A DNA stretch of 64,000 bases. Origin: Desulfovibrionaceae bacterium (GTDB taxonomy: Bacteria; Desulfobacterota; Desulfovibrionia; Desulfovibrionales; Desulfovibrionaceae). The position numbers and the translations under genes are program-made. The stretch covers positions 54,571 through 118,570 of the forward strand of contig JACCQO010000010.1 in assembly GCA_015709205.1 (NCBI GenBank), given 5' to 3'. The notes below the pieces were generated by a model. The model saw only the letters and a program-made list of their open reading frames with translations. It did no database searches and was not told the origin of the DNA. This document shows, piece after piece, positions 35,204 through 47,200 of the stretch (the first letter of the stretch is position 1; the number at the start of each line of letters is the position of its first letter).

Positions 35204-38200
35204 TCAGATCAGGTGTTCGTCCACCACCACCGGGTCCACGTGGATGGTCACGGTGGCCTCCACGCCCGGATCGGGCGTGTCGGCGGGCGCGGCCTGGTTG
35301 TTCTCCGCGTCCGCGTCGAACAGGACCTGGGTATCCGCCCCCTGGTCCTGGGCCATCTGCTCCGTGAGCACGGAGAAGTCGTAGGTCAGGTCGTGGTCCG
35401 TGGCCAGGGTGACCTCGCTGCCGTCGGCCTTCAGGGCCGTGAGGTCCAGGTGGAAGTCGCCCGTGGCGGCCAGTTCCTGGCGGAAATGCAGGCTCCAGGA
35501 GCCGTCGTCGGCCAGGGTGGCGTCCACGTTCACGACGTCCTGGTCGCCGTCGCCGTCCACGTCGCCGGTGATCGTGGCGCGCACGTGGGCCACGTCGTCC
35601 AGGGTCAGGCTGTCCGTGGTGTTGTCGTCGCTCAGGTGCCCGCCCAGCTCGAACTCCACGTCCACGGTCTCCGCCGCCGGGGTGGGGTCGGGCGTGGGGT
35701 CCACGGCCGGGATGTCGTCCAGCCCGCCGCTCACGTGGTCGATGTGGTAGACGCCGTCCGCGTCCGGGCCCGAGCCGATGTCCACCGAGGCCACCTCGGA
35801 CTCGTTGCCCGCGCTGTCCACGAACTTGAACTCGATGTAGGAGTAGTTGTCGTCCGTGCGCAGGGAGCTGGAGTACTCCGTCTCCCCGAGGGTCATCTCC
35901 ACGGTCTCGGTGGAGGTGGAGCCGTCCAGGTAGTGGTAGGTGAAGATCAGGTGGTTGGGCCCGGCGTAGACGTTGTCCGCGTCGTTGTACGCGTCGCTGG
36001 CCGACCAGTCCACGTCCAGGTAGATGCGCGTGCCGGACCGGTTCTGCTCGCATCCGGCGTAGAGATCGAGGGCGCCGGTGTCGTGCACGATCAGCGGCAC
36101 GTCGTGGGTCACGGTCTCGGGGTTGTCCGGGTGGTAGGCGTCCAGGCCGTCTCCGGTAGCGTTGCCGGCCCGGTCCCAGGCCGTGATGGACACGTCGTAC
36201 TCCCCGTTTTCCAGGGTCGGCGTGTAGGTCCATTCGTAGTGCTGGTTGCCGCCGGCGTCCGTGACCAGGGTGCCGAAATCCGCGTCGCCCACGTGGCGCT
36301 CGATGATCGTGCCGCCGACCTCGATCTCGTAGCGGATGGCGTCCGCCGAGACGATGCCGGAGAGGGTCGGCGTGGTGTCGTTGGTCACGTTGTCCACGGC
36401 GAAGGTGCCCGTGTCGCTGGCGTCGTCCAGGCCGATGGACGCGCTGGGCCCGTGCGAGTCGATGGTCAGGCTGAAGGTGGCCGTGGTGTCGGTGATGTTG
36501 CCCGCGATGTCGCCGAAGCGGATCGTGAAGGCGTAGGTCCCGTCGGCATAGGGGTTGCCGTCGTTGCGCGCGGTGGACGGGTCCAGGGTGATGATCCCGT
36601 CGTTGTCCGAGTCCGTGAGATAGGAGGAATAGCCCATGCCGGAGACCGCGATCATGGTCCCGGGCTCCACGAAAACCTGAATGGTCGGCGTGGTGTCGTT
36701 GGTGATCAGGTCGGCCTTGATGCCCGTGCCGTCCACGTCCACGGCGTCGCCGGAGATGATGATCGGCAGGGGCTGGCCGTTGGACATCACGACCGGGGTG
36801 TTCCATTCGTTGACCGGGTCGGCGAGGTCGCCGTCCCGCACGTGGGCGTAGTAGTCCCCGACCTTGTCGGGATTGGCCTCGATGGCCGCCTGGTCCGGGA
36901 TCACCGGGGCCACGGTGTCGATGACCAGCGGGTGCGTGGAGGACCCCACGTCCCAGTCGTCGTCGGCCACGTAGGTGCCGTCGGCCTCGGTGGGCGGATA
37001 GATGGCCTCGCTGACGTGGCCGGACTCGCTGACGTTGACCAGCCGGAGCTGGTAGCCGCCGTCGCCGTAGGTGGCGAAGTCCAGCTCCACCCAGGTGTCC
37101 ACGCCGCTGGCGTGCACGCCCGTGGCCACGGGCGCGCCGTCCGCGTTGACGTTCTCGCCCACGGTGCCGTCCTCGTTCACGCGATAGACGTAGAGCAGAT
37201 AGGTGGCCCCGCTGGAGCCGTAGAGGCGCACGCTCGGGGTGTCGTCGTTGGTGATGCGGTCGTCGTAGGCCGGGTCGTCGTTGCCGAAGGGCCCGGCGTC
37301 GCTGGACTGGCTCAGGCCGATGGCCGCGCTGGCGAAGTCGTGGTCCACGGTCACGGCCAGCGGCGTGGTCACGGCGCGGTTGCCGGCCAGGTCGATGTTC
37401 TCGATGGTGTAGGCGTGCTTGGCGTCGGTGAGCTCGCCGGTGCGGTATTCCCAGGACCCGTCGGCCTGGATGTGGAAGTAGACGCCGTCGTAGTCCGCGC
37501 CGTAGGCGGCGTTGAAGGCCGTGGCGTTCAGCCAGACCCAGGTGCCCACGTCGCCCGAGTCGTTGACCTTCACGTAGTAGGCCTCGGTGGCGGAGGCGTC
37601 GTCCAGGGCCGCGGCCGGGTCCACGACGAGCACCGGGGTGATGGCCACGGTGACGCCCGCGCGGGTGTCCGTGAGGTACATGCGCGACCCGGCCTCCACC
37701 GCGCCGCTCAGGAGCAGGTTGTTCTCCGTGGTCAGGTCGTCGGCGTTGCCGGATTCGAAATCCCCGCTCAGGTGGCCCTTGTGCACGTAGTCCAGCACGC
37801 GGGTGGTGCCGTCGGCCGCCACGATTACCAGATTGGCGGCATCGTCGATGGAACCCCAGGCCGTGCCCGTGGCCACGCCGTCCCAGAGCAGCTCCGTGTC
37901 CTGGGAGGACGGCAGGTCGAGCACCGTGTCCTGGATCTCGGCGTCGATGGTGATGGTGTGGCGGCCGCCGTTCTCCGTGGTGCCCACGAAGGTGTTGCCG
38001 GCCTGGTCGACCACGCGGATGCGCACGTCGTACTGGGCGTTCTCGTACTCGGCCGGGAACACGAAGCGCCAGGTGCCGTCGGCCGTGGACTCCTGCTCCA
38101 CCACGCCCACCTGGACCCACTGCGCCAAGGGGTTCTCCACGCCGTCGTCGGTCAGGTCCGCGACCATCCAGCGGTCCACGTAGACGATGCTGCCCGCCTC

Positions 38201-41200
38201 CACCGTGCCCTCGATGGTCGGCCCGCTGGTCTTCACGATCCAGTCGTTGTAGGTGGAGTCCGCGTGCCCCTCGGCGGCCAGTTCCCCGGGAGTCTGCCAG
38301 AAGTCGTCGGATTCGCCCAGGTACTTGCCCGCCGCGATCTCCTCGGGCGTGCGCCACTGGTCGCCGATGCCCGAATCCATGCGGCTGCTGTTGGACATGC
38401 GCTCCACCTCGGTCTTGGAGGTGTCCATGTCCAGGATCAGGCCGAGCTCGAAGGTGGGGGTGGCCAGGGCCGTGTCCACTTCGAGCACGTAGTCCGGATA
38501 GGTGTAGGTCCCGGTGGCCGTGCCGTCGTCCTCCAGGATCTCCTCGGGCTGCCGGAGGATGGCCGAGCCGTCGGCGTTGATCAGGGCCTGGCCCTCGGCG
38601 TTGACCTCCTGCAGGGAATAGTAGGTGTTGCCGTTGAAGTAGTCCGAGCCCACGAAGAAACGGTAGGAGCCGTCCTCGACCACGTCCGGGTCCGAGCCGC
38701 CCTCTTCGAAGTCCGTGGGCAGCTCGTAGGTCCAGATGCCCGAGGCGTCGGCCGTGACCGTGGCCAGCAGGTGCGCGGCCAGGTAGGCGTCGGTGATCAG
38801 CTCGTTGGTGTCGGCCACGGCGCCGGAGCGGTAGATGCGCACCACCGCGCCGGCCTCGGCCGTGCCCGTGAGCGTGAGCCCGGTGTTGTGGTTGGTGATG
38901 CCGTCGTTGGAGGTCTGGGCGTTGTAGCTGTCGTCCTCCTGGGCCAGGCGCACCGTGGGCGGGCTGGGCGGAATGGAGCTGATCTGGAACTGCGGCGAGG
39001 GCGAGAGCGTGGTGGAGTTGCCCGCGGCGTCCGTGCAGGTGATCTCCACCGTGTAGATGCCGTCGGCCAGGCGGCCCGCGCCGGTCTGCTCGCCGGAAAA
39101 GTCGAAGGACCAGTTCCCGTCCGGGTCGGTCACGTCGATGGTCAGCTGTTTGTAGATGGCCGTGGGGTCGTCCAGGCTGCCGTCCAGGTCGCCGTCGATG
39201 CGCAGCACGATGGTCAGCCGCGAGCCGGTCTCGGCCACGCCGCCGATGGTCGGCATCCAGTTGGTCGTGACCCAGATCGGATTGCCCGAGGAATCGACGA
39301 ACTCGCCCGCCTGGACCTCGCCCGCCGTGCTCGAACCCTCGTTGAGCAGGGCCGTGGACTCCACCTTGTCCTGGAGGTGGAAGGTCAGGGCGTCGGCGTC
39401 CGTGGCCTCGCTGGGCGCGTCCGTGTCCTTGCCGAAGACGAAGGTCTCGGCCGCGGGCCGGTTGCCGGCCTGGTCCTCGGAAACCACGATGACCTTGTAG
39501 TAGCCGTCGGCCAGCTCCTGGCCCGCGTCGGCCCCGGACTGCTGCACCGCGTCCCAGCTCCAGGAGCTCTCGTCGTCGGCCACCAGGATCTCGGTGTGCG
39601 GCGTGGAATCGTACCAGGAATCGCCGGACACGGCGAAGGCCGTGTCGTTCCGGGCGTCCTCCAGGCTGTCGAAGCGCTGCAGGTAGATGCGCACCGCGCT
39701 GCCCGGCTCGGCGTTGCCCGAAAGCTCGGGCCGGACCTCGTTGCTCAGGTTGTCGTCGTGGGCCACGAGGTTGTCGCCGTAGGAACCCTGGTCCGAGCCC
39801 GCGGCCAGGTCGGCCGTGAGCGAGGCGTCCGCGTAGACGTTGTCCACGGTGACCGTGAGGTCCTGGGTGCTCACGTTGCCCGCCAGGTCGGTCACGCGCA
39901 CCGTGAAGGTCCAGTCGCCGTCCTCCAGCGCGTCCGTGGCGTAGGTGAACTTGTTGGTGGCCGCGTCGTAGGTCACGCCCGGGGGCAGGGAGGCGGCCAG
40001 GGCCGAGGAGCCCAGGGCGTAGGTGTACGCGGCCCCGGAGTCCGAGGGATCCGGCGGCATGGCCGTGAAGAGCACCGCGCCGTCCAGGATCAGCTCCACC
40101 TTGGAATTGGCCTCGCCGCCGAAGGCGATGTGCAGCGTGCGTTCGGTGGTCGCGTCGTCGTGGTCCGTGGCGTAGATGATCCCCGCGGAGTCGTCGGCCG
40201 CCACCAGGTCCACGGACTCCTGGTTGAGCACCGGGGCGTTGCGGTCCACGGTGTAGGTCAGGGGATCGGTGGACGAGGGGTACCAGTATTCGTTGCCGAA
40301 GTTGTCCTCGGCCACCACGTAGAAGGAATAGGTGTTCGCGCCCGCGGCCAGGTTGCTGGCCTCGATGACCCAGGTGTTGCCCGTGATCTCGTCGGCCTCC
40401 AGCGTGGCCACCACGCTGGAGTCCACGGCGTTGACGATGCTCACGCGCTTGACCTCGGTGTAGTCCACGTCCGCGGCGAACTCGCCGGAGAGGTGCACGG
40501 TCTGCGCGTTGAGGATGGCGTCGCCCGCGTAGAGGCCCACGCCCGCCTGGCCGTCCTGGTCCTCCACGATCTCCACGGTGAACGCCGGGGGCACGCCGTT
40601 GACGTGCAGGTCCTGGGTCTGCTCGAAGCTGTTGCCCGCCTTGTCCGTGCCCGTGAGCACGAGCCGCCACTCGCCGTCCAGCAGCGCGTCCGCGCCCGTG
40701 GAGGTCTCGAACTGGACGCCGTCCCAGTGCCCGTCCGCCGGGGGATTGCCCGCATGGCCCGGGCCCAGGCTGATGACGAAGATGTCCACGTCGACCACGG
40801 GGTTGGACACCGGGTTGCCGTCGGCGCCCAGGCGGACCAGGGTCAGGGTGGCGGTGTCGCAGTCCGCCTCCATGGTCACGTCGAAGACCGGGCTGGTGAT
40901 GTTCGTCTTCAGGGTATGGTCGGCCTCGTCGTAGTACACGGCGTCGTCCGCGTTCTCGGCATCGAAGGCCGCGCCGAAGCGGATCAGCGCGGGCTGCACG
41001 CCCGCGATGTCGGCGTCCATGTCCGCGAAGCCGTTGTCCACGGTCACCGTGGCGGCCGGACCGAAGTCCGATTCGTTGCCCGCGTCGTCCCAGACCTTGA
41101 TGGAAATTTCGTAGTCCGTGCCCGTGGGCGAGCCGGCCAGGGCCTGGGCGGAATTGGGGATGTCCAGGGTCCAGGCGCCGCTGGCGTTGGACTTGGTGGT

Positions 41201-44200
41201 GCCGATGTAGGTGGGGTCCGCGTCGCCGGGATAGGTGACGTAGACGTCCACGCGCGTGTTGCCCTCGGGCACGGAGCCCGTGAGCGTGGGCCGCGTGCTC
41301 GAGGTGTAGCCGTCGGTGTGGTCCAGGCCGGTGTCCGAGTAGACGGTCTGTTCGCCCACGACCACGCCCGCCGAGGAGATCCGCGCCGTGGCCGCGTCCG
41401 CGTCCGGGGCCTGGGTGTCGATGGTGATCGTCCCGGTGGCGTCGGCCACGTTGCCGGCCTGGTCCGTGACCCGGGCGTAGAAGGTGTAGTCCGTGCCGTC
41501 CAGGTCCGCGGAGGTGTCCGCCAGCGAGGCCATGGCCACGAGCAGTGGCGTGCCCGACGAGGTCCGGGCGTCGGTGTCCACGTCGAAGTACCAGTAGCCG
41601 TTCGCGTCGGTCGGGATGTTCGCGGCGATCAGCACGCCGCCCGCGTCCGGGTCGCCCAGCCAGAGGTCCACGGTGGAGTGCGGCTCCGTGGTGCCGGCCA
41701 GGCGCGGGGTGACGTCGTTGGTCTTGTCGTCCACGAAGTCGCCGTCCTCGGCGTAGGTGCCCGAGTTGTTCAGGCCGCCGTTGACCGTGGAGTTCACGGT
41801 GTTGTTGGCCGCCAGGATCACGGTGCCCGGGTCGAGCTCCGTGTCGATGGTCAGGGTCCGGCCGATCTCCGTGGTGTTCCCGGCCAGGTCCGTGGAGACG
41901 ATGACCAGGGAATTCTCGCCCGGGACGAAACCGGCCGCGGACACGTCGTAGGACCAGGTGCCGTCGGCCGCCGTGGCCACGTAGGCCGTGGCCGCGTTGT
42001 CCGGCGCGAGCAGCGTGCGCGTGCCGTCCTCGGCCACGAGGTAGACCTGCACGCGCACCTCGGTGGCGGGCGTGGTGCCCGAGGGCGCGCTGCCCTCGAT
42101 GGTCAGGGTGTCCGCGCCGCCGCCCACCAGGGCCGGGTTGGTCACCCAGTCGTTGTCGATGCCCGTGTCCGACGCGTCGGCCAGGTTCGCGCTCAGGGCC
42201 GTGGAGGTCGTGTCGATGACGAAGGAGACCGCGTTGTCGTCGGGGTCGGTCGCGTTGCCCGCCTCCAGGTCCGTGAACACCGCCTTGACCGTGTAGCTGC
42301 CGTCGCCCAGGTCCAGGTCCGACGGGTACCACGTGGTCACGCCGTCCACGGTGAGCAGTTCGTCGGCCGGGGGCGCCACGCTGCGCACGGGCGTGGCGAT
42401 GCCCGACTTGTAGAACAGCAGCCGCACGCTGACGGCCTCCTCGGCGCGCCAGGAAAAGGCCGGGTTGTTCTCCGAGGTGTAGCGGTCGTCGCTGGCGAAG
42501 CCGGTGTCGTTGACCTCGTTGGCGACCATGCCGAAGCTCCCGTCGGCCACCTCCACGGTGCGGTCCACGGAGAAGGACGCCACGTCCTCGGCCACCGTGG
42601 TGTTGCCCGCCCGGTCGATGGCCGTGGCCGTGACGTCGTAGGAGCCCACGTCGATGGCCGCGCCGGACTCGCCGGACACGGCCACCTCCCAGTGGCCGGA
42701 TGCGTCGGCCACGGTGGAGGCCGTGTAGACCGTGTCGTCGGACGTGTCCGCGGTGCCCTTGTCGTCGCGCACCTCCACGGTGATGGCCGCGCGGGCCTCG
42801 GACTGGCCCTCGATGGTCGGCGTGGCAGCGCTGGTCACGGGCGCGGCGGAATCGTCCGCGCTGCCGGTGTTCGACGCCGCGTCCAGGCCCACGTCGGTGA
42901 TCGTGGGGTTCTGGGTATCGACCACGAAGTTGATGGTGCTGGTCTCGGAGACGTTGCCCGCCGCGTCCGTGACCCAGGCCTGCACGGTGTGGCTGCCGTC
43001 GGCCAGGGCCGCGTCGGGCGTGAAGGAATGGGTGGAGCCGGTGATGGCCACCTCGCGCGCCGCCCCGCCGTCGATGGAGATGCTCAGCACGGTGCCGGGC
43101 GAGACCTCCAGGCCGGTCAGGCGGAACGGGGTGGAGCTGTTGTCGTTGTAGTAGACGTCGTCGGTGGTGGTGCCCGTGCCCTTGTTGTCCAGGTAGTAGC
43201 CGTCGCCGCCGGTCTCGGTCAGGCCGTCGGTGTAGTCCGTGTCCTGGGAGCCGACCATGGCCAGGGCCGGGGCCGTGGGCGCGGAGCGGTCCACGAGCAG
43301 GTCCGCCAGGGCCACCTCGGTGACGTTGCCCGCGTTGTCCTCGATGCGCGCCACGTACTGGTGGTAGGCCTCGGCCACCGGGCTGGCCACGGAACCGGCC
43401 GTGAAGGTCCAGGTGCCGTCGGCGTGCACCGTGGCGTAGCCCAGGGAGATCCGCGCCCCGAAGGAACCGGCCTGCGTGGACTTCATGCTGTCGAAGATCT
43501 CCACGGTTACGTCGGTCTGGTTCTCGCCCGCGACCGCGCCGCTGAGCACGATGGCCTTGCCGTTGGTGGCGTTGGGCACCACCGCGCCCGCGGTGATGTG
43601 CGAGGCCGTGGCCGAGGCCGGTTCCCAGTCGATGGCGTCGCCCGCCACGGCTGCGGGCGCCTGGTCGTCCAGGGTGAAGGTGTAGGAGCTGGAGCGGGTC
43701 TGGCTGCCGTCCGTGGAGACCACGACCAGGGTCACGTCGCTGGTCGCGCCCGCGTAGGCGGAGGCGTCGAAGACCAGCGTGTCCCATTTGCCCGCCGCGA
43801 CATTGTAGGTGATCCCGGCCTGCACCAGATCGTAGCCGTTCTCCGGGTTGTCCGGGTCGAAGGGCACGTCGCCCTCGGCGATGTTCTTCACGTACACGGC
43901 CACGGTGGAGTCCGAGTCCGCGTCGATCCGCAGGTGGATGTCCGTGCCGTGCGCGGCCACGTAGCCGGTATAGTCGTCGCCGGCCCCGTCGGGCTGGCCG
44001 TCGGAATCGGCGTCGGCCCGGGCCGGGCCGCCGTAGGTGTCCGAACCCGTGGCCAGGTCGATGGTCGGCGTGCCCAGGGAGCGGTCGATGACCACGTCGT
44101 AGGCCCCGCTGGGCGGATAGGTGGTCAGGTTGCCTGCGCGGTCCTCGGCGTAGAGCACGAAGGAATAGGCCCCCTCGGGCAGGCTGGTCCCGCCGGTGCC

Positions 44201-47200
44201 GTTCAGGGCCGGGGTGTACTCGAAGCTCCACTTGCCGGTGCTCCAGTCGATGTTCGTGACCCGCACCGGCGCGCCGCCGTCCTGGCTGATGTACAGGACC
44301 ACGTCCTGGTCCGAGAGGTCGGCCAGGCGGCCCTGGAGCTGCAGGGTGGCGGCGTTGGTGCGCAGGTCCTGCGCGCCGCTGTCGTTATTCAGCCAGAGCT
44401 CGTGCCCGTCCATGAGCACCGGGGCGCGGCTGTCCACGGTGATGTCCAGGGTCTTTTCCGCGGTGTTGCCGCTGGCGTCCTCGGCCACGGCCAGAAAGCG
44501 GTAGCTGCCGTCGCCGGAAAGGTCCGCGTCGAGCACGGTGCAGCTCCAGGCCGTGGACGCGCCCGCGGGCTGCGTCACCGCGCCATCGACCTCCTCGTAG
44601 TCGCCCCAGGAGCCGTCGGAGAGCCGCCGGGCCACGTAGAGGGTCACGGTGCTGCCCTGCTCGGCCACGGTGCCGGTGAGCGTGAAGGCCTTGACCGGGT
44701 CGGAGAGGTTCGCGCCCGTGTTGGTGACGTTGTCCGTGTCGCCCGCCGAGGGATCGGCCGTGCCGGAATAGAAGTAGCCGCCCGCGCTGTCGTCCGCGTC
44801 GATCAGGTCCACGGAAGGCGCGCCGGTGCTGGCGTCGATCTTGACGTAGAGCGGCGAGGTCTCCACCGTGTTGCCCGCCGCATCCTCGAGCACCAGGGTG
44901 TAGGCGTAGGTCGCGCCGTCCGTGAGCGAGCCGGCGGCGTAGGTCCAGGTCGTGCCGGAGATCGTGGCCCGGCCCATGAGCGTGCCGTCCCGGTAGACGT
45001 AGGCGGCCACCGGGTCCTGGACCGCGTTGTAGCCCGTGAGCTCGCCCTGCAGGGTGATGGACGACTTGTCGAGATAGGTGTGGCCCTCGCCGTCCACGCG
45101 CCACGTGCCCGCGGTGATCAGCGGGTTGGCCGCGCCGGCTCCCGCGCCCGCGGGGGTGGAGTCGTTGGTGGTGCTGGCGGCGTTGAGCGCGAGCGTGGGC
45201 ACGGCCTGCACCGTGGTGTCGCGCGTGACCTCCAGGACCACGGCCGCGCCGCGGTTGCCCGCCGCGTCCACGGCCACGGCCACGAACTCGTAGGTCCCGT
45301 CCGCGTCCACGCCGCCCGAGGGATCGGTGTCGAAGGCGTGGGTGTAGTTCCAGCGCCCCGTGGAGGCGTCGGCCGTAACCACGTCGAGCAGGGTGCCGGG
45401 GGAGGCCTCGCTGTAGTCGCTGCCCGGGCCGACGCGGTAGATCTCCACCCGCGCGCCGGCCTCGGCCTCGCCGGTGAAGTACAGGGAATCAGCGCTGGTG
45501 CGGTCGTCGCTGTTGGAGCCCACGGCGGCCAGCCCCAGGGTCCCGGCGATGGAATCCGCCGTGTCGGAGCCCGCGTGCAGGTCCAGGGTCGTGCCCTGGG
45601 GCGCGTGGCGGTCCACGTCCACGGAGAAGGTGTCCGAGACCTCGTTGCCCGCGCTGTCCGCGGCCGTGGCCCGGAAGGTCACGGTCTCGGTGGCGGCCGC
45701 GCCCAGGTTAGCCTTGAGCGTGTTGACGTTGACCGTGTAGGTCCAGTTGCCCGCGCCGTCCTGGGTCCAGTTGGTCCCGGAGGCCGCGGTGGAGCCGTTG
45801 GCGATGGCGTAGAGCGAGGTCCAGGTGGAGCCGTCCAGGGAATATTCGATGAGCACCGGGGCGGACACCGTGGAGGAGCCGTGCAGGGTCAGGTCGGCCG
45901 CGCCGGTGTAGTTGTCCGAGCTGGTGCCCAGGTCGTCGGACGGGTTCGCGGCGTCGTAGTAGGTGTCGTCGGCGGCCGCCAGCCCGAAGGAGCCGATGGC
46001 GGGCGGGGTGCGGTCCACGGTGATGGTCACGTCGTCGCCCACGGTCACGTTGCCCGCGCGGTCCACGACCTCCACGTGGAAGGTGAAGTCCGCCGACTGC
46101 CCGGCGTTGATGCCCGAGGCGAAGTCGAAGGTCCAGGAAACGTTGCCGTCCCCGTCGGTGGCCACCTGGGCCACGCCGATCTGCACGGCCCCGCGGTAGA
46201 CGTTCACGGCCACGTTGTCGGCCTCGTCCGTGGCCTCGGCGTCCAGGGTGCCGGTCAGGGTGAAGTTGGGCTCGCGGGTGATCGAGTCCGTGGCGTAGGC
46301 GGCGTTGAGCGCGGCCAGCGCCGGGTTGGCGCTCACGAAGCGGGCGTCGATGGCCGAGTTGTCCTCCGCGGCCAGCTCCGTGGCCCCGACCGTGGGCGCG
46401 GTGGAGTCGAAGAATACGGTGATCGGCGCGCTGTCCGTGACGTTGCCCGCCGGGTCCACGGCCCGGGCCACGAAGGTGTGCTCGCCGTCCAGGGTGAAGT
46501 TGGTCAGCCGCGCGTCCGTGGCGTCCAGGTCGATGGACCAGGAACCGGTCTCGCCCCCGGCCTCGGGCACCAGGTCGCGGTACTCGGCGTAGCTGATGAC
46601 CTGGGTCACGCCGTTGTAGGTGTGCACCAGGTAGACGGTGGAGCCGTCCTCCACGTTGGCGCCCGTGAGCGTGAGCTTGTTGTTCTCCACGCTCAGGCTG
46701 GTGCGGTCGTCCGTGGTGCCGGTCAGCCCCGCGCCGTAGTCGATGGTCGTGCCGTGGGCCGGGCCCGAGGAATCGGATTCCAGGTCGATGGTCGAGACCG
46801 TGGTGGTGCGGTCGATGGTCGCGGTGTACTGGGTCGCGGAGGAGGGCTGGTTGGCCGCGTCGTAGGCCGTGACCGTGAAGGTGTAGTCCGTGCCCGTGTG
46901 CGTGGTGCTGGAGGTGTCCGTGAGCAGGACCTCGGGCGAGGTCCAGAGCCCGTCGCTCACCGGGATGTGCTCGCTGCCCGTGGTGGTGGTCAGGGTCCGG
47001 GTCACGCCGCCCTCGTCCACGTAGGTGACGACCACGTAGGCCGCGCCGGGCGCGGTGCCGTGCACGCGGACCAGGCCGTCGCGGTCCGCGACGTCCGCGG
47101 CGGACCCGTCGTCCAGGCCGCGCGTGATGTCGTCGGAGGTGACGCCGGTGTTGTAGGAGTCCACCAGGTCCACGGAGGGCGCGGCGGGCGGATCTCCGGC